The notes under the pieces are model-generated. The model was not told where the DNA came from, searched no databases, and saw only the letters and a list, made by a program, of their open reading frames with translations. From positions 907,327-971,326 of the forward strand of contig NZ_RBVZ01000001.1 of NCBI RefSeq assembly GCF_004000435.1: a stretch of 64,000 nucleotides of DNA. The letters are read 5' to 3'. The position numbers and the translations under genes were made by a program. This document shows, one piece after another, positions 18,389 through 28,195 of this stretch (the first letter of the stretch is position 1; the number at the start of each line of letters is the position of its first letter). The DNA comes from Alexandriicola marinus (GTDB taxonomy: Bacteria > Pseudomonadota > Alphaproteobacteria > Rhodobacterales > Rhodobacteraceae).

Positions 18389-18700
18389 ATGTTCGAATTT
18401 CTCTTCGGTAAGAAACCCACGAAGAAAGCCGCCGCCGAGACCCTTCGCCAGACGGCTGAACGGTCCCTGAAAGAGTTGAACGCGGTTCTGGCCGCGCTGC
18501 CCGAACAGCCGGCGATCACCGTGCGCGGCGCCGGCGCGGGCGTCGAAATCGACTGGCCCGAACAGATGCCCGACGAGGCCAAGGCGCTGCCCGCGCCGAC
18601 CCCGACCGGCGAGTCGTCGGAAACGCCCGAGGCAGAGACCACAGGGAAAAGCGCCGTATCCTCCGAGCCGGAAGAACCCTCTGAAACAAAGGCTGCCTGA
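18389..18700 (+). CDS. Small acidic protein of unknown function
   Basis: A 103-residue cytosolic-looking protein with no signal peptide or membrane stretch. It begins MFEFLFGKKPTKKAAAE after a CAGGAG ribosome site; an in-frame ATG 10 codons earlier lacks one. Residues 20-65 look folded (RSLKELNAVLAALPEQPAI), and the C-terminal 40 residues are Pro/Glu/Thr-rich and probably disordered. It lies between pyrH and frr, an arrangement I cannot link to a known function. Confidence 0.6.
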   Translation: MFEFLFGKKPTKKAAAETLRQTAERSLKELNAVLAALPEQPAITVRGAGAGVEIDWPEQMPDEAKALPAPTPTGESSETPEAETTGKSAVSSEPEEPSETKAA

Positions 18701-18820
18701 CCGGCGGGTCTTTGCCTGCAACAGAAGGCGATGAAGACGGTTCACGACCTATACAAGCCAAGACTTTTGCCGTAAGAGCCTAAAAAGTCGTGCCAAACGG
18801 CCGGACAATGAGCAGAAGAC

Positions 18821-19384
18821 ATGGCTGAAGAATTCGAACTTGATACCGACGACCTTGGCCGCCGCATGGACGGCGCGATCGCCAATCTCCGCACCGAACT
18901 TGCGTCTCTTCGCACCGGTCGGGCCTCGGCCTCGATGCTCGAGCCCGTCATGGTGGAGGCCTATGGCCAGATGACCCCGATCAACCAGGTCGGCACCGTC
19001 AACGTCCCCGAGCCGCGGATGGTCACGATCAACGTCTGGGACAAGGGGTTGGTCAATAAGGTCGAAAAGGCGATCCGCAATTCGGGCCTTGGCATCAACC
19101 CGCAGCTGAACGGCACGATCATCATGCTGCCGATTCCCGAGCTGAACGAAGAACGCCGCCGTGAATTGACCAAAGTTGCCGCGCAATATGCCGAGCACGG
19201 ACGCGTTTCGATTCGCAACGTGCGGCGCGATGGCATGGATCAGATCAAGAAGGCCAAGGCAGATGGCATGAGCGAGGACGACCAGAAATTCTGGGAAGAC
19301 GCCGTTCAGGAGCTGACCGACAAGTACATCAAGCTGGTGGACCAGACGCTAGAAACGAAGCAAGGTGAAATCATGCAGGTCTGA
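18821..19384 (+). CDS. frr: Ribosome recycling factor
   Basis: Frr splits post-termination ribosomes with EF-G. The 187-residue length is standard. Signatures include [33 protein letters not shown], the INVWDKG segment and the C-terminal [17 protein letters not shown]. It follows the small acidic gene and precedes uppS by 27 bases, the usual order in Proteobacteria. Confidence 0.97.
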   Translation: MAEEFELDTDDLGRRMDGAIANLRTELASLRTGRASASMLEPVMVEAYGQMTPINQVGTVNVPEPRMVTINVWDKGLVNKVEKAIRNSGLGINPQLNGTIIMLPIPELNEERRRELTKVAAQYAEHGRVSIRNVRRDGMDQIKKAKADGMSEDDQKFWEDAVQELTDKYIKLVDQTLETKQGEIMQV

Positions 19385-19411
19385 CCTGCATGGCATGAGG
19401 GGAGGCCACGC

Positions 19412-20146
19412 ATGGCCCGTGACATTCAGGACGACCGCCCCGCGACAGGGCCGAAGCACGTTGCCATCATTATGGATGGAAATGGACGCTGGGCCCAGAA
19501 CCGGGGTCGTCCACGGCTGTTCGGGCACCATGCCGGAGCACGTCGCGTGCGCGAGATCGTCGAAGCCTGTCCCGATCTGGGCGTGAAATACGTCACGATC
19601 TTTGCTTTTTCGACCGAGAACTGGAAACGCACCCAGACCGAGGTCGCCGGTCTGATGAAGCTGTTCCACCGGTATATCACCCGCGAAGCGCGCGACCTGT
19701 TCGATGAGGGCGTGCGCGTCCGGTTCATCGGTGACCGGGTCAAGCTGGATGAGAAACTCGTCTCCCTCATGGATGAGCTTGAGCTTCTAACGTCCGGAAA
19801 TTCCAGGGTTAACCTGACGATTGCGCTGAATTACGGCGGCCGGGACGAGCTGACTCGCGCGGCCAAGCGGCTGGCCTATGAAATCGAGGCCGGGCGTCTC
19901 ACCCACAAGGACGTGGATGCCGAGACGCTGGCCAAGTTCCTCGATACTCATGTGCTGCCCGATCCCGACCTGGTGATCCGCACCAGCGGTGAGGCGCGCA
20001 TCTCGAACTTCCTGCTGTGGCAATCGGCCTATGCGGAATATGAATTCATCGACACGCTCTGGCCCGATTTCACGGCCGAGGTGTTCGCCGGTCTGGTCCA
20101 GAATTACGGGGCCCGGGATCGTCGCTTCGGGGCCGTGAAGGCCTGA
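19412..20146 (+). CDS. uppS: Isoprenyl transferase (undecaprenyl diphosphate synthase) UppS
   Basis: This cis-prenyltransferase builds the C55 lipid carrier for cell-wall and surface glycan assembly. The 244-residue protein has the family motif HVAIIMDGNGRWAQNRG with the catalytic Asp in MDGNGRWA, FAFSTENWKR, LNYGGRDEL and the closing RTSGEARISNFLLWQSAYAE and DTLWPDF. It is followed after 16 bases by cdsA. Confidence 0.97.
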   Translation: MARDIQDDRPATGPKHVAIIMDGNGRWAQNRGRPRLFGHHAGARRVREIVEACPDLGVKYVTIFAFSTENWKRTQTEVAGLMKLFHRYITREARDLFDEGVRVRFIGDRVKLDEKLVSLMDELELLTSGNSRVNLTIALNYGGRDELTRAAKRLAYEIEAGRLTHKDVDAETLAKFLDTHVLPDPDLVIRTSGEARISNFLLWQSAYAEYEFIDTLWPDFTAEVFAGLVQNYGARDRRFGAVKA

Positions 20147-20162
20147 ACCGGACAAGACAGAC

Positions 20163-20969
20163 GTGCAGGATCAGCCTTCGTCAGAACCGGCCCGTTGGGG
20201 GGATCTGACGACCCGAATCGTTTCCGGACTGGCGATTGCCGTCGTGGGAATCGCCGCGATCTGGGCCGGTGGCCCGTGGTTCGAGATGTTAGCGATCTTC
20301 GTCGCGGGCCTGATGATCTGGGAATTGTGGTCGATGATCGACCCGGACCGCCCGGTGCCCGCATTGATCCTTGGTGTCCTGACATCGACGCTCGTGTCCG
20401 GACAGTTGACCATTGATACCTCGCCGGGTCTGCTTCTGTTCCTGATCGTGCCCGCCATCGGGTTCGCCCTGTCGCGGCGCATGGGTCTGATGTTCGCCAT
20501 TTATGCGCTTGGCATTCAGCTTGCGGCATGGGGTCTGGCGTCGTTCCGAAATGAGCTGGGCCTTGTCTGGATCGTCTGGATCGTGGGGATCGTCGTGATC
20601 TCGGACGTGTTCGGCTATTTCGCGGGGCGCACGTTAGGTGGGCCGAAGTTCTGGCCCCGGATCAGCCCGAAAAAGACATGGAGCGGAACCATCGCGGGCT
20701 GGGTCGGGGCGGCCTGTCTGGCATTCATCTTCATGATCTCGACCGATGCCGGGCCGATGCTGATCCTGTTATCGGTCCTGACCTGCTTTGCCGGGCAGAT
20801 GGGCGATATCGCGGAAAGTGCGCTGAAACGGCGGGTGGGCGTCAAGGATTCCTCCGATCTGATCCCCGGCCATGGTGGTGTGCTGGATCGGTTCGACGCG
20901 CTTCTGGGGGCCACGCTCTTCATGCTTGCGGTGACGGTTCTGTCCTATTTCACGGGGCTGTCGTTTTGA
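20163..20969 (+). CDS. cdsA: Phosphatidate cytidylyltransferase CdsA
   Basis: CdsA makes CDP-diacylglycerol, the precursor of all phospholipids, in the inner membrane. The 268-residue protein has about seven membrane segments and the C-terminal signature KRRVGVKDSSDLIPGHGGVLDRFD. The start is a GTG at 20163. Its TGA overlaps the TTG start of dxr, so translation is coupled. The N-terminal DLTTRIVSG stretch is typical. Confidence 0.95.
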   Translation: MQDQPSSEPARWGDLTTRIVSGLAIAVVGIAAIWAGGPWFEMLAIFVAGLMIWELWSMIDPDRPVPALILGVLTSTLVSGQLTIDTSPGLLLFLIVPAIGFALSRRMGLMFAIYALGIQLAAWGLASFRNELGLVWIVWIVGIVVISDVFGYFAGRTLGGPKFWPRISPKKTWSGTIAGWVGAACLAFIFMISTDAGPMLILLSVLTCFAGQMGDIAESALKRRVGVKDSSDLIPGHGGVLDRFDALLGATLFMLAVTVLSYFTGLSF

Positions 20970-22135
20970 AACGGATCAGTATCCTTGGCGCGACCGGTTC
21001 CATCGGCCAGAGCACGCTCGACCTGATCCGCCGTGACCGCGACTCCTATGACGTCGTGGCGCTGACGGGCGGGCGCAATGTTGCGCAATTGGCAAGCGAT
21101 GCCAAAGACTTGCGTGCCGAAGTTGCCGTGATCGAGGATGAGGCGGGCTATGCCGCGCTGCGCGATCTTCTGTCGGGGACGGGGATCGAGGTCGCCGTTG
21201 GCTCCGCCGCGATCGAGGAGGCGGCAAGCCGCCCTGCCGACTGGATCATGTCGGCCATCGTTGGCGCCGCGGGCCTCGCACCGGGCTGGCGCGCGCTTGA
21301 ACAGGGCACGACGCTGGCGCTGGCCAACAAGGAATCGCTGGTGACTGCGGGTCCGATCCTGCTGTCCCATGCGCGGGATCACGGCGCGACGATCCTGCCC
21401 GTCGACAGCGAACATTCGGCGATCTTTCAGGCCCTGGTCGGCGAGGATATCGCTGCCGTTGAACGGATCGTCGTAACGGCCTCGGGTGGCGCGTTCCGCG
21501 ACTGGCCGCTCGACAAGCTTGCCACCGCGACGCTGGCCGAGGCCTCGTCCCATCCCAACTGGGACATGGGACAGCGGATCACCATCGATTCGGCGTCGAT
21601 GTTCAACAAAGCGCTCGAATTGATCGAGGCCAAGGAGTTCTTCGGGATGCGTCCCGATCAGATCGAGGCCGTGATCCACCCCGAAAGCCTGATCCACAGC
21701 CTTGTCGGGTTTCGCGACGGTGCGATGATGGCCCATATCGGCGCGCCGGACATGCGCCACGCCATTGGCTATGCGCTCCATTGGCCGGAACGCCGCGACC
21801 TACCTGTCGAACGGCTCGATCTGGCCAAGGTCGCGCAGATGACCTTTCGCGCGCCAGATCCCGCCCGCTATCCCGCGCTCGCGCTTGCGCGTCGGGTGAT
21901 GGAGGAGGGCGGCCTGTCGGGCGCGGTCTTCAACGCGGCCAAGGAACGCGCGCTCGATGCCTTTATCGACGGTGAGATCGGCTTTACCGAGATGACCCCG
22001 GTCGTCGAGGCGACGATGAACAGAATATCGTCCAGTGACGGGCTGCAAAATGTCCATCTTGCCCTAGATACAGTTCTCGAGGCAGACCGGCTGGCCCGCA
22101 TCCGGGCCACCGAAGTGATAAGAGAGACGAGATAG
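20966..22135 (+). CDS. dxr: 1-deoxy-D-xylulose-5-phosphate reductoisomerase
   Basis: Dxr makes methylerythritol phosphate in the non-mevalonate isoprenoid route, feeding UppS made next door. The 389-residue protein has the NADPH-binding ISILGATGSIGQSTLDLI, NKESLVTAG, ILPVDSEHSAIFQ and the METAL/substrate motifs ASGGAFRD and HPNWDMGQRITIDSASMFNKALE. The start is inferred as TTG at 20966, inside the TTGA overlap with the cdsA stop; no ATG gives a better N-terminus. Confidence 0.95.
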   Translation: MKRISILGATGSIGQSTLDLIRRDRDSYDVVALTGGRNVAQLASDAKDLRAEVAVIEDEAGYAALRDLLSGTGIEVAVGSAAIEEAASRPADWIMSAIVGAAGLAPGWRALEQGTTLALANKESLVTAGPILLSHARDHGATILPVDSEHSAIFQALVGEDIAAVERIVVTASGGAFRDWPLDKLATATLAEASSHPNWDMGQRITIDSASMFNKALELIEAKEFFGMRPDQIEAVIHPESLIHSLVGFRDGAMMAHIGAPDMRHAIGYALHWPERRDLPVERLDLAKVAQMTFRAPDPARYPALALARRVMEEGGLSGAVFNAAKERALDAFIDGEIGFTEMTPVVEATMNRISSSDGLQNVHLALDTVLEADRLARIRATEVIRETR

Positions 22136-22140
22136 CAGCC

Positions 22141-23475
22141 GTGGATCCATCCCAGTTTCTTCCCAGTTTCGGCAATGCCGCCTTCACGATTGCCGCCTTC
22201 GTGGTCGCCCTGTCGATCATCGTGGCGATCCATGAATACGGCCACTACATCGTCGGACGCTGGAGCGGGATTCATCCCGAGGTGTTCTCGCTGGGGTTCG
22301 GCCCTGTTCTCTGGAGCCGGGTCGACAAGCGCGGGACGCGCTGGCAGGTCGCGGCACTTCCCTTTGGCGGCTACGTCAAGTTTCTGGGCGATGCCAATGC
22401 GGCCTCGGTCGGCAGCGCCGACGCGGTTCCCGATATCGACCGCCGCCGAACGATGCTGGGCGCGCCGCTCTGGGCGCGGTCCGCCACCGTGGCGGCAGGG
22501 CCGATCTTCAACTTCATCCTGTCGCTGCTGATCTTTGCCGCTGTCCTGTTTGCCCAGGGTCAACCCGCCGATCCGGCGCGTGTCGCGGCTCTCGAACCGC
22601 TTCCTGACGTGATGGCGCCGGGCCTCGAACCCGGGGATGAGATCATCGCCATTGAAGGTCAGCCCGTTGAAACCATAGAGGAATTCTATGCTGCGATGGG
22701 CGCTCTGACGCCGATGCCCGAGATCGGGTATACCGTGCGGCGGGGCGGTGATGTCGTTGATATCACGGGTCATTGGCCCTATCCGCCGATCGCGCTTGGC
22801 CTGAACCCGGCTTCGGCGGCCTATGACGTTGACATGCGTCCAGGCGACGTGGTCCTCGCCGTGGATGGCGAGCCGATCTATGCCTTCGGTCAACTGGTCG
22901 AAAAGGTTACCGAATCGAACGGCCAGCCGCTTCTTCTGGATGTCTGGCGCGATGGCGAGACCCTCGAATTCAGCGTGACGCCGCGTCGGATGGATCTTCC
23001 GCTGGCAGAGGGCGGGTTCGAGACTCGCTGGCTGATCGGGATCACGGGCGGCGTTCATTTCGATCTTGAAACAGAGCGTCCGGGCGTGTTCGAGGCGCTC
23101 TCGATGGCGGCGCAGCAGGTCTGGTTCATCATCACGAGTTCGCTGTCAGGCCTTGGCCACATGATCACCGGCGCGATTTCGACCTGCAATCTTTCCGGTC
23201 CGGTGGGAATCGCCCAGACAAGCGGCGCCATGGCAAGTCAGGGTGGCCAGAGCTTCATCTGGTTCGTCGCCGTCCTGTCGACGGCCGTGGGGCTTTTGAA
23301 CCTTTTCCCGGTTCCGGTGCTCGATGGCGGTCACCTCGTGTTTCATGCCTATGAGGGGATCACCGGCAAGCCGCCCAGTGACGCGGCCCTGCGGATCCTG
23401 ATGTCGATCGGACTGGCCCTGATCGGGACGCTGATGATCTTTGCGATCGCAAATGATCTGTGGCTTTGCCCCTGA
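22141..23475 (+). CDS. rseP: Site-2 intramembrane metalloprotease RseP
   Basis: RseP cuts anti-sigma factors and signal peptides within the inner membrane. The 444-residue protein has the HEYGH zinc motif at residues 31-35, a second zinc-ligand segment NLFPVPVLDGGHL near the C-terminus, four membrane helices and two PDZ domains between about 120 and 300 (GLEPGDEIIAIEGQPV, MRPGDVVLAVDGEPI). It starts with GTG, five bases after dxr. Placement before bamA matches its role in envelope quality control. Confidence 0.95.
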   Translation: MDPSQFLPSFGNAAFTIAAFVVALSIIVAIHEYGHYIVGRWSGIHPEVFSLGFGPVLWSRVDKRGTRWQVAALPFGGYVKFLGDANAASVGSADAVPDIDRRRTMLGAPLWARSATVAAGPIFNFILSLLIFAAVLFAQGQPADPARVAALEPLPDVMAPGLEPGDEIIAIEGQPVETIEEFYAAMGALTPMPEIGYTVRRGGDVVDITGHWPYPPIALGLNPASAAYDVDMRPGDVVLAVDGEPIYAFGQLVEKVTESNGQPLLLDVWRDGETLEFSVTPRRMDLPLAEGGFETRWLIGITGGVHFDLETERPGVFEALSMAAQQVWFIITSSLSGLGHMITGAISTCNLSGPVGIAQTSGAMASQGGQSFIWFVAVLSTAVGLLNLFPVPVLDGGHLVFHAYEGITGKPPSDAALRILMSIGLALIGTLMIFAIANDLWLCP

Positions 23476-23577
23476 TTTCGTCCGAATAGGCGCCCCGCGC
23501 CATATTTCCGACAGATTTTCTGGCGAGAACATCGACCCAAGGCAATAAAACCATTCGCTGATTTGTCGGAGGCTTTC

Positions 23578-23712
23578 ATGCAGACGATCCTGAACAGCAC
23601 TCGTGGGCTGAGCGTCCTGTTCAACCTGAACTGGGACCGTATCCTTTATGTCCTGACCTGCATCGTGGCGCTTTGTGCCGGTGCGTGGGTCGGAACATTG
23701 GGCATCTTCTGA
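23578..23712 (+). CDS. Small single-span membrane protein (44 aa)
   Basis: A 44-codon gene with a good ribosome site (CGGAGG, 8 bases before the ATG). The product starts MQTILNSTRGLSVLFNLN and continues with one membrane helix, residues about 22-43 (ILYVLTCIVALCAGAWVG). It sits in the gap between rseP and bamA on the same strand. No family name is known to me. The intact helix, the good ribosome site and the lack of other features support it as real, but its role is unknown. Confidence 0.6.
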   Translation: MQTILNSTRGLSVLFNLNWDRILYVLTCIVALCAGAWVGTLGIF

Positions 23713-23834
23713 CGCCATCAGCCACGTTTCGCCGAACCGCTTGCGCGCGCCTCCGGGCGCGCGTCTTCGTTTTGACAAGGCCCGACAATCCCGATACTCC
23801 GTTCCAACCTGTTAGCTGCTCTGGGCGGGAAGAA

Positions 23835-26183
23835 ATGACGCGAATTCTGGGAGCCGTGGCTGACGCGGCCATACGGCTGACACGCCTCTGGGCTGTCCTG
23901 ACACTTGCCATCGCAAGCGTCCTTCTTTCTCCGGAGCACGTTGCGGCCCAGACCTTTCAGTTTTCGTCGATCCAGGTCGAGGGAAACCAGCGCGTGGGCG
24001 ATGCGGCGGTGATCAATTTCGCCGGATTGAACACGGGGCAGGCACTCAGCGGGGGCGAGCTGAATGATGCGGCACAGGCAATACGGGCGACGGGCCTGTT
24101 CGAAACGGTCGATCTGATTCCCCAAGGCGGCCGTCTTGTCATCCGCGTCAGCGAATATCCCACGATCAACCGCATCAATTTCGAAGGCAATCGCCGCGTC
24201 TCGGATGCCGAGCTTGAAACTGTCGTCGGCTCACGCGAACGGCGTGTCTACAGCCCCGCACAGGCCGAGGCCGATGTGCGCGCCATCACGCAGGCCTATG
24301 CGAACGAGGGCCGGATCAACGCCGTCGTGACGCCGGCGATCATTCGCCGCGCCGACAACCGCGTCGATCTGGTGTTCGAGATCACCGAAGGCGGGATCAC
24401 CGAGATCGAACGGATCAGCTTTGTCGGCAACCGTTCGTTCGGCGACTATCGGCTGCGCGGCGTTCTCGAATCTAAACAGGCGGGGCTTCTGCGGGCGCTG
24501 GTCGGGCGCGATACCTTCATTGCCGACCGGATTGCCGCCGACCGCCGGATGCTCACCGATTTCTATCTCAGCCGCGGCTATGCCGATTTCCAGGTCCTGA
24601 ACGTCGACGTGGCGCTGACCCGCGACCGCGAGGCCTATCTGATCACCTTCAACGTGCAGGAAGGTCAGCAGTTCCGGTTTGGCGACGTCTCGCTTTCGAC
24701 GACGATCCCCGAAGCGAGTGCCGAGGAGTTCGAGGCCGTGTTGCGGACCCGTCCCGGCGCCGTCTATTCGCCCGAAACGGTCGATCAGGATATCGAGCGG
24801 CTGGAACGTCTGGCCCTGCGCCAGGGCATCAATTTCCTGACGGTCGAGCCGCGCATCACCCGTGATGACCGCAATCTTCTTCTGAATGTTGAATATGTCC
24901 TTGTCCGCGGCGAGCGTCTGTTCGTCGAAAGGATCGACATCGAGGGCAACAACACCACGCTTGATCGTGTCGTGCGCAGCCAGTTCGATATCGTCGAAGG
25001 CGACCCCTTCAACCCGCGCGCGATCCGTCAGGCGGCAGAGCGTATTCGCGCGCTGTCGTTCTTCGGGGCGACGGACGTCAACACGCGGGAGGGCTCGGCG
25101 CCGGATCAGGTGGTGGTCGATGTCAATGTGATCGAGGCGCCGACGGGATCGCTTTCGTTCGGAGCAAACTACTCGACCGATTTCGGGGTCTCGCTTCTGG
25201 CGTCCTATCGCGAACGCAACTTCCTCGGTCGGGGCCAGAACCTGAGTTTCGAACTGTCCACCGGCGCCAGCAACCGCGTTTTGGCGTTCAACTTCGCCGA
25301 ACCCCAGCTCCTGGGCCGCGACCTTCGGTTCTCGTTCGGGCTGGATTACCGGACCACCGACAACCAGAACGCGCTTTACGACACCGAGACGTTCCGCGTG
25401 ACCCCGGCCCTGCGCTTCCCGGTGAGCGAGAATGGCCGTCTGACGGTCTTCTATGCGGCCGAATACACCGACATCACCGATGTCAGCGGCGAACGCACCG
25501 ATGCGCCTGCGGATCGGGCCAGCCTTCTGATCTTCGACGAGGCGGATGAAGGCGGCGTCTGGACGAATTCGCTTGGCTATTCCTACAGTTTCGATACGCG
25601 GCGCGAGGGCATCGATCCCACCGCAGGCATCCTGTTCCGCTTTGGTCAGGAACTGGGTGTTGGCGACAGCAACTTCCTCCGGACATCGGCGCTGATCGCG
25701 GCCGAGGCACGGGTGCTGCGCGAGGATGTGACCCTGCGGGCAGTTCTCGAGGGGGGTGTTCTCAACTACTTCGACGGGGCGAGCCGCGTGACCGACCGCT
25801 ATTTCATGGGATCGAGCGTGATGCGCGGCTTCGAGCCGGGCGGCATCGGCCCCCGAGACGCCGCGACCGATGACGCGCTGGGGGGCGAAATCTTCGCCGT
25901 GGCCCGTCTCGAGGCGCAATTCCCCATCGGCCTGCCCGAAGAATACGGCATCAGCGGCGGCGCCTTTGTCGATTACGGCTCGCTCTGGTCGGTGGGCGAC
26001 CTGCGCTCGCTGAGCGAGGCCGATGTTCTCTACAACGACTTCACCCCGCGTGCCGTCGGAGGCTTGTCCATCTTCTGGGAAACGCCGATCGGTCCCTTGC
26101 GGTTCAACTTCACCGAACCGCTTCTGGCCGAAGAGTTCGACAGGCCCAAGAGCTTCGATCTCACGGTTTCGACCAGCTTCTGA
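23835..26183 (+). CDS. bamA: Outer membrane assembly factor BamA
   Basis: BamA inserts beta-barrel proteins into the outer membrane. The 782-residue product has a signal peptide (ending EHVAAQ), five POTRA domains over about residues 35-370 (each with the pattern I.VEGN.R / IT.I.FVGN), and a C-terminal 16-strand barrel that ends in the aromatic residue F (DLTVSTSF). The ATG at 23835 follows GGGCGGGAAGAA and gives the signal peptide. The chaperone gene overlaps its stop by a single base. Confidence 0.96.
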   Translation: MTRILGAVADAAIRLTRLWAVLTLAIASVLLSPEHVAAQTFQFSSIQVEGNQRVGDAAVINFAGLNTGQALSGGELNDAAQAIRATGLFETVDLIPQGGRLVIRVSEYPTINRINFEGNRRVSDAELETVVGSRERRVYSPAQAEADVRAITQAYANEGRINAVVTPAIIRRADNRVDLVFEITEGGITEIERISFVGNRSFGDYRLRGVLESKQAGLLRALVGRDTFIADRIAADRRMLTDFYLSRGYADFQVLNVDVALTRDREAYLITFNVQEGQQFRFGDVSLSTTIPEASAEEFEAVLRTRPGAVYSPETVDQDIERLERLALRQGINFLTVEPRITRDDRNLLLNVEYVLVRGERLFVERIDIEGNNTTLDRVVRSQFDIVEGDPFNPRAIRQAAERIRALSFFGATDVNTREGSAPDQVVVDVNVIEAPTGSLSFGANYSTDFGVSLLASYRERNFLGRGQNLSFELSTGASNRVLAFNFAEPQLLGRDLRFSFGLDYRTTDNQNALYDTETFRVTPALRFPVSENGRLTVFYAAEYTDITDVSGERTDAPADRASLLIFDEADEGGVWTNSLGYSYSFDTRREGIDPTAGILFRFGQELGVGDSNFLRTSALIAAEARVLREDVTLRAVLEGGVLNYFDGASRVTDRYFMGSSVMRGFEPGGIGPRDAATDDALGGEIFAVARLEAQFPIGLPEEYGISGGAFVDYGSLWSVGDLRSLSEADVLYNDFTPRAVGGLSIFWETPIGPLRFNFTEPLLAEEFDRPKSFDLTVSTSF

Positions 26184-26809
26184 TGCGACAGGTGCCGCGA
26201 GGGCTGTGGACCGGGGGCGCAGGGGCGATCCTTGCGGTGTTCACGCTGGCATCGATGGCCGTCGCACAGCAAGAGGCCCCGGTGCCGCCGAGCGCGCCCG
26301 TCCAGATCGACGGGCCGGCATCGAACCAGGTACGCAGCCCGGTTCTGACCATCGATACGGATCGGTTGTTCGGCGATTCACTCTTCGGTCAGCGCGTACT
26401 GTCGGAGCTGGGCGAGGCAACCGAGGCACTGGCCGCCGAGAACCGCCGCATCGAGGGTGAACTGAAAGAAGAAGAACGCAGTCTGACAGAGCGGCGCGCG
26501 GATATGGATGTCGCCACATTCCGGCAGGAGGCCGATGCCTTCGATGCCCGCGTTCAGCGGATCCGTCAGGAACAGGACGCCAAGGAACGGGCCTTGCAGG
26601 AACGCCTCGCCGATGGTCAGGAGGCGTTTCTCTCCACGGCGACCCCGATCCTCGGCCGCCTGATGCTGGATCGCGGGGCGGTCGTGATCCTTGACCGGCG
26701 GACGGTGTTCCTCGGGGTGGGGATCGTCGACGTCACCGATGCCGCGATCGAGGCGATTGACGCTGAAATCGGCGCCGGTGTCGAAATCGGGCAACCGACC
26801 CAAGAGTAG
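26183..26809 (+). CDS. OmpH/Skp-family periplasmic chaperone
   Basis: A 208-residue exported protein with a signal peptide (ending AVAQQ), a short Pro-rich linker, then an OmpH/Skp core: VLTIDTDRLFGDSLFGQRVL at the start, a charged coiled coil at about 75-145 with many Glu/Arg/Gln residues, and GAVVILDRRTVFLG at the end. It holds unfolded outer-membrane proteins for BamA. The ATG overlaps the bamA stop (TGATG). fabZ follows after 130 bases; lpxD, often between them, is elsewhere. Confidence 0.88.
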   Translation: MRQVPRGLWTGGAGAILAVFTLASMAVAQQEAPVPPSAPVQIDGPASNQVRSPVLTIDTDRLFGDSLFGQRVLSELGEATEALAAENRRIEGELKEEERSLTERRADMDVATFRQEADAFDARVQRIRQEQDAKERALQERLADGQEAFLSTATPILGRLMLDRGAVVILDRRTVFLGVGIVDVTDAAIEAIDAEIGAGVEIGQPTQE

Positions 26810-26939
26810 CGCGCAGGCCGGTGGCCTGTGGGTTGCCGCCCGCCATCGGGATTGCTAGTCAGTCCCGGGCCGAGCGCGGCCGATACCGACTTCGGCACCG
26901 CCCCCGCGCGGCTGACCGACACCTCCAAGGAATTCGTGA

Positions 26940-27413
26940 ATGACCGACACCGCCACCACCCCGACCGAGGCCGACATCCAGCTGATCCAGCGGATCCTGC
27001 CGCACAGATACCCGTTCCTGCTGGTCGACAGGGTGACGGATATCGACGGCACAAGTTCGGCCATCGGGATCAAGAACGTCACGATGAACGAGCCCCATTT
27101 TCAGGGCCATTTCCCCGGACAGCCGATCATGCCCGGCGTGACCATCGTCGAGGCGATGGCGCAGACCGCGGCCGTGATGGTCGGCACGACGCTTGATCTG
27201 ACGGACGGCGACCTGCTGATCTATTTCATGGCGATCGACGGCTGCAAGTTCCGCCGCAAGGTAATCCCGGGCGATCAGCTGCGCATGGAACTGACGACGC
27301 TTCGCGGCAAGCCGGGCGGCAAGGTCTGGAAATTCCGCGGCGTCGCGACCGTTGACGGTGAACTCGCCGCAGAGGCCGAATTCTCTGCCATGATGGACAC
27401 GAAAGCAGGGTGA
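26940..27413 (+). CDS. fabZ: 3-hydroxyacyl-ACP dehydratase FabZ
   Basis: FabZ dehydrates 3-hydroxyacyl-ACP in fatty acid elongation, competing with LpxA and LpxD for the same hydroxyacyl pool. The 157-residue hot-dog protein has [11 protein letters not shown], then [14 protein letters not shown] with the catalytic His, and the Glu in VEAMAQTAA. The stop overlaps the lpxA ATG (TGATG), which couples the two. Confidence 0.96.
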   Translation: MTDTATTPTEADIQLIQRILPHRYPFLLVDRVTDIDGTSSAIGIKNVTMNEPHFQGHFPGQPIMPGVTIVEAMAQTAAVMVGTTLDLTDGDLLIYFMAIDGCKFRRKVIPGDQLRMELTTLRGKPGGKVWKFRGVATVDGELAAEAEFSAMMDTKAG

Positions 27414-28195
27414 TGTCCGGGATCCATCCCAGCGCGGTGATCGAGGACGGGGCCGAAATCGGCCCGGATGTCACGATCGGGCCATTCTGCCATGTGGGCG
27501 GAGAGGTTGTCCTTGGCGCGGGGGTGAGCCTGAAATCCCATGTGGTCGTCATGGGCGCGACCGAAATCGGGCCGGGCACCACCATCTGGCCCTTCGCGGT
27601 CATAGGCGAGGTGCCGCAGGATCTGAAATATCGCGGCGAGGCGACCCGGCTCAGGATCGGGGCGGGCACCCGTATCCGCGAACATGTCACGATCAATATC
27701 GGCACCGAAGGTGGCGGCGGGTTGACCGAGATCGGCGACGATTGCCTTCTGATGGCGGGCGCCCACGTGGCCCATGACGTCCGGATCGGGAATGGCGTGA
27801 TCCTTGTCAATCATGCCTCGATCGCGGGGCATTGCCGGATCGGCGATCAGGTGATCGTGGGTGGGCTTGCGGGCGTGCACCAATGGGTGCGGATCGGGCG
27901 CGGGGCGATCATCGGGGCCCTGTCGATGGTGACCCATGACGTCATCCCCAACGGTCTGGTGCAGGGTCCGCGGGCCGAGCTGGACGGGCTGAACCTCGTC
28001 GGTCTGAAACGCCGTGGCGTGGCGCGCGACGAGATCAACGCCCTGCGCGGCGCCTTCGAGGCAATCCGCGCAGGCGACGGCAGCTTCGTCGACAGGGCCC
28101 GCGCATTAGGTGCGAGTAGCGACAGCGATCTCGTGGCGGAACTCGTGGCCTTCGTGACCGGCGAATCCGATCGGCAATTCCTGACCCCGCGATGA
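27413..28195 (+). CDS. lpxA: UDP-N-acetylglucosamine acyltransferase LpxA
   Basis: LpxA adds the first 3-hydroxyacyl chain to UDP-GlcNAc, the entry step of lipid A synthesis. The 260-residue protein is a hexapeptide-repeat helix (IHPSAVIEDGAEIGPDVTIG at the start) with the catalytic His region LLMAGAHVAHDVRIGN, and a C-terminal helical cap. The ATG at 27413 is used; the GTG immediately before it is less likely. It overlaps fabZ before and lpxI after. Confidence 0.97.
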   Translation: MSGIHPSAVIEDGAEIGPDVTIGPFCHVGGEVVLGAGVSLKSHVVVMGATEIGPGTTIWPFAVIGEVPQDLKYRGEATRLRIGAGTRIREHVTINIGTEGGGGLTEIGDDCLLMAGAHVAHDVRIGNGVILVNHASIAGHCRIGDQVIVGGLAGVHQWVRIGRGAIIGALSMVTHDVIPNGLVQGPRAELDGLNLVGLKRRGVARDEINALRGAFEAIRAGDGSFVDRARALGASSDSDLVAELVAFVTGESDRQFLTPR

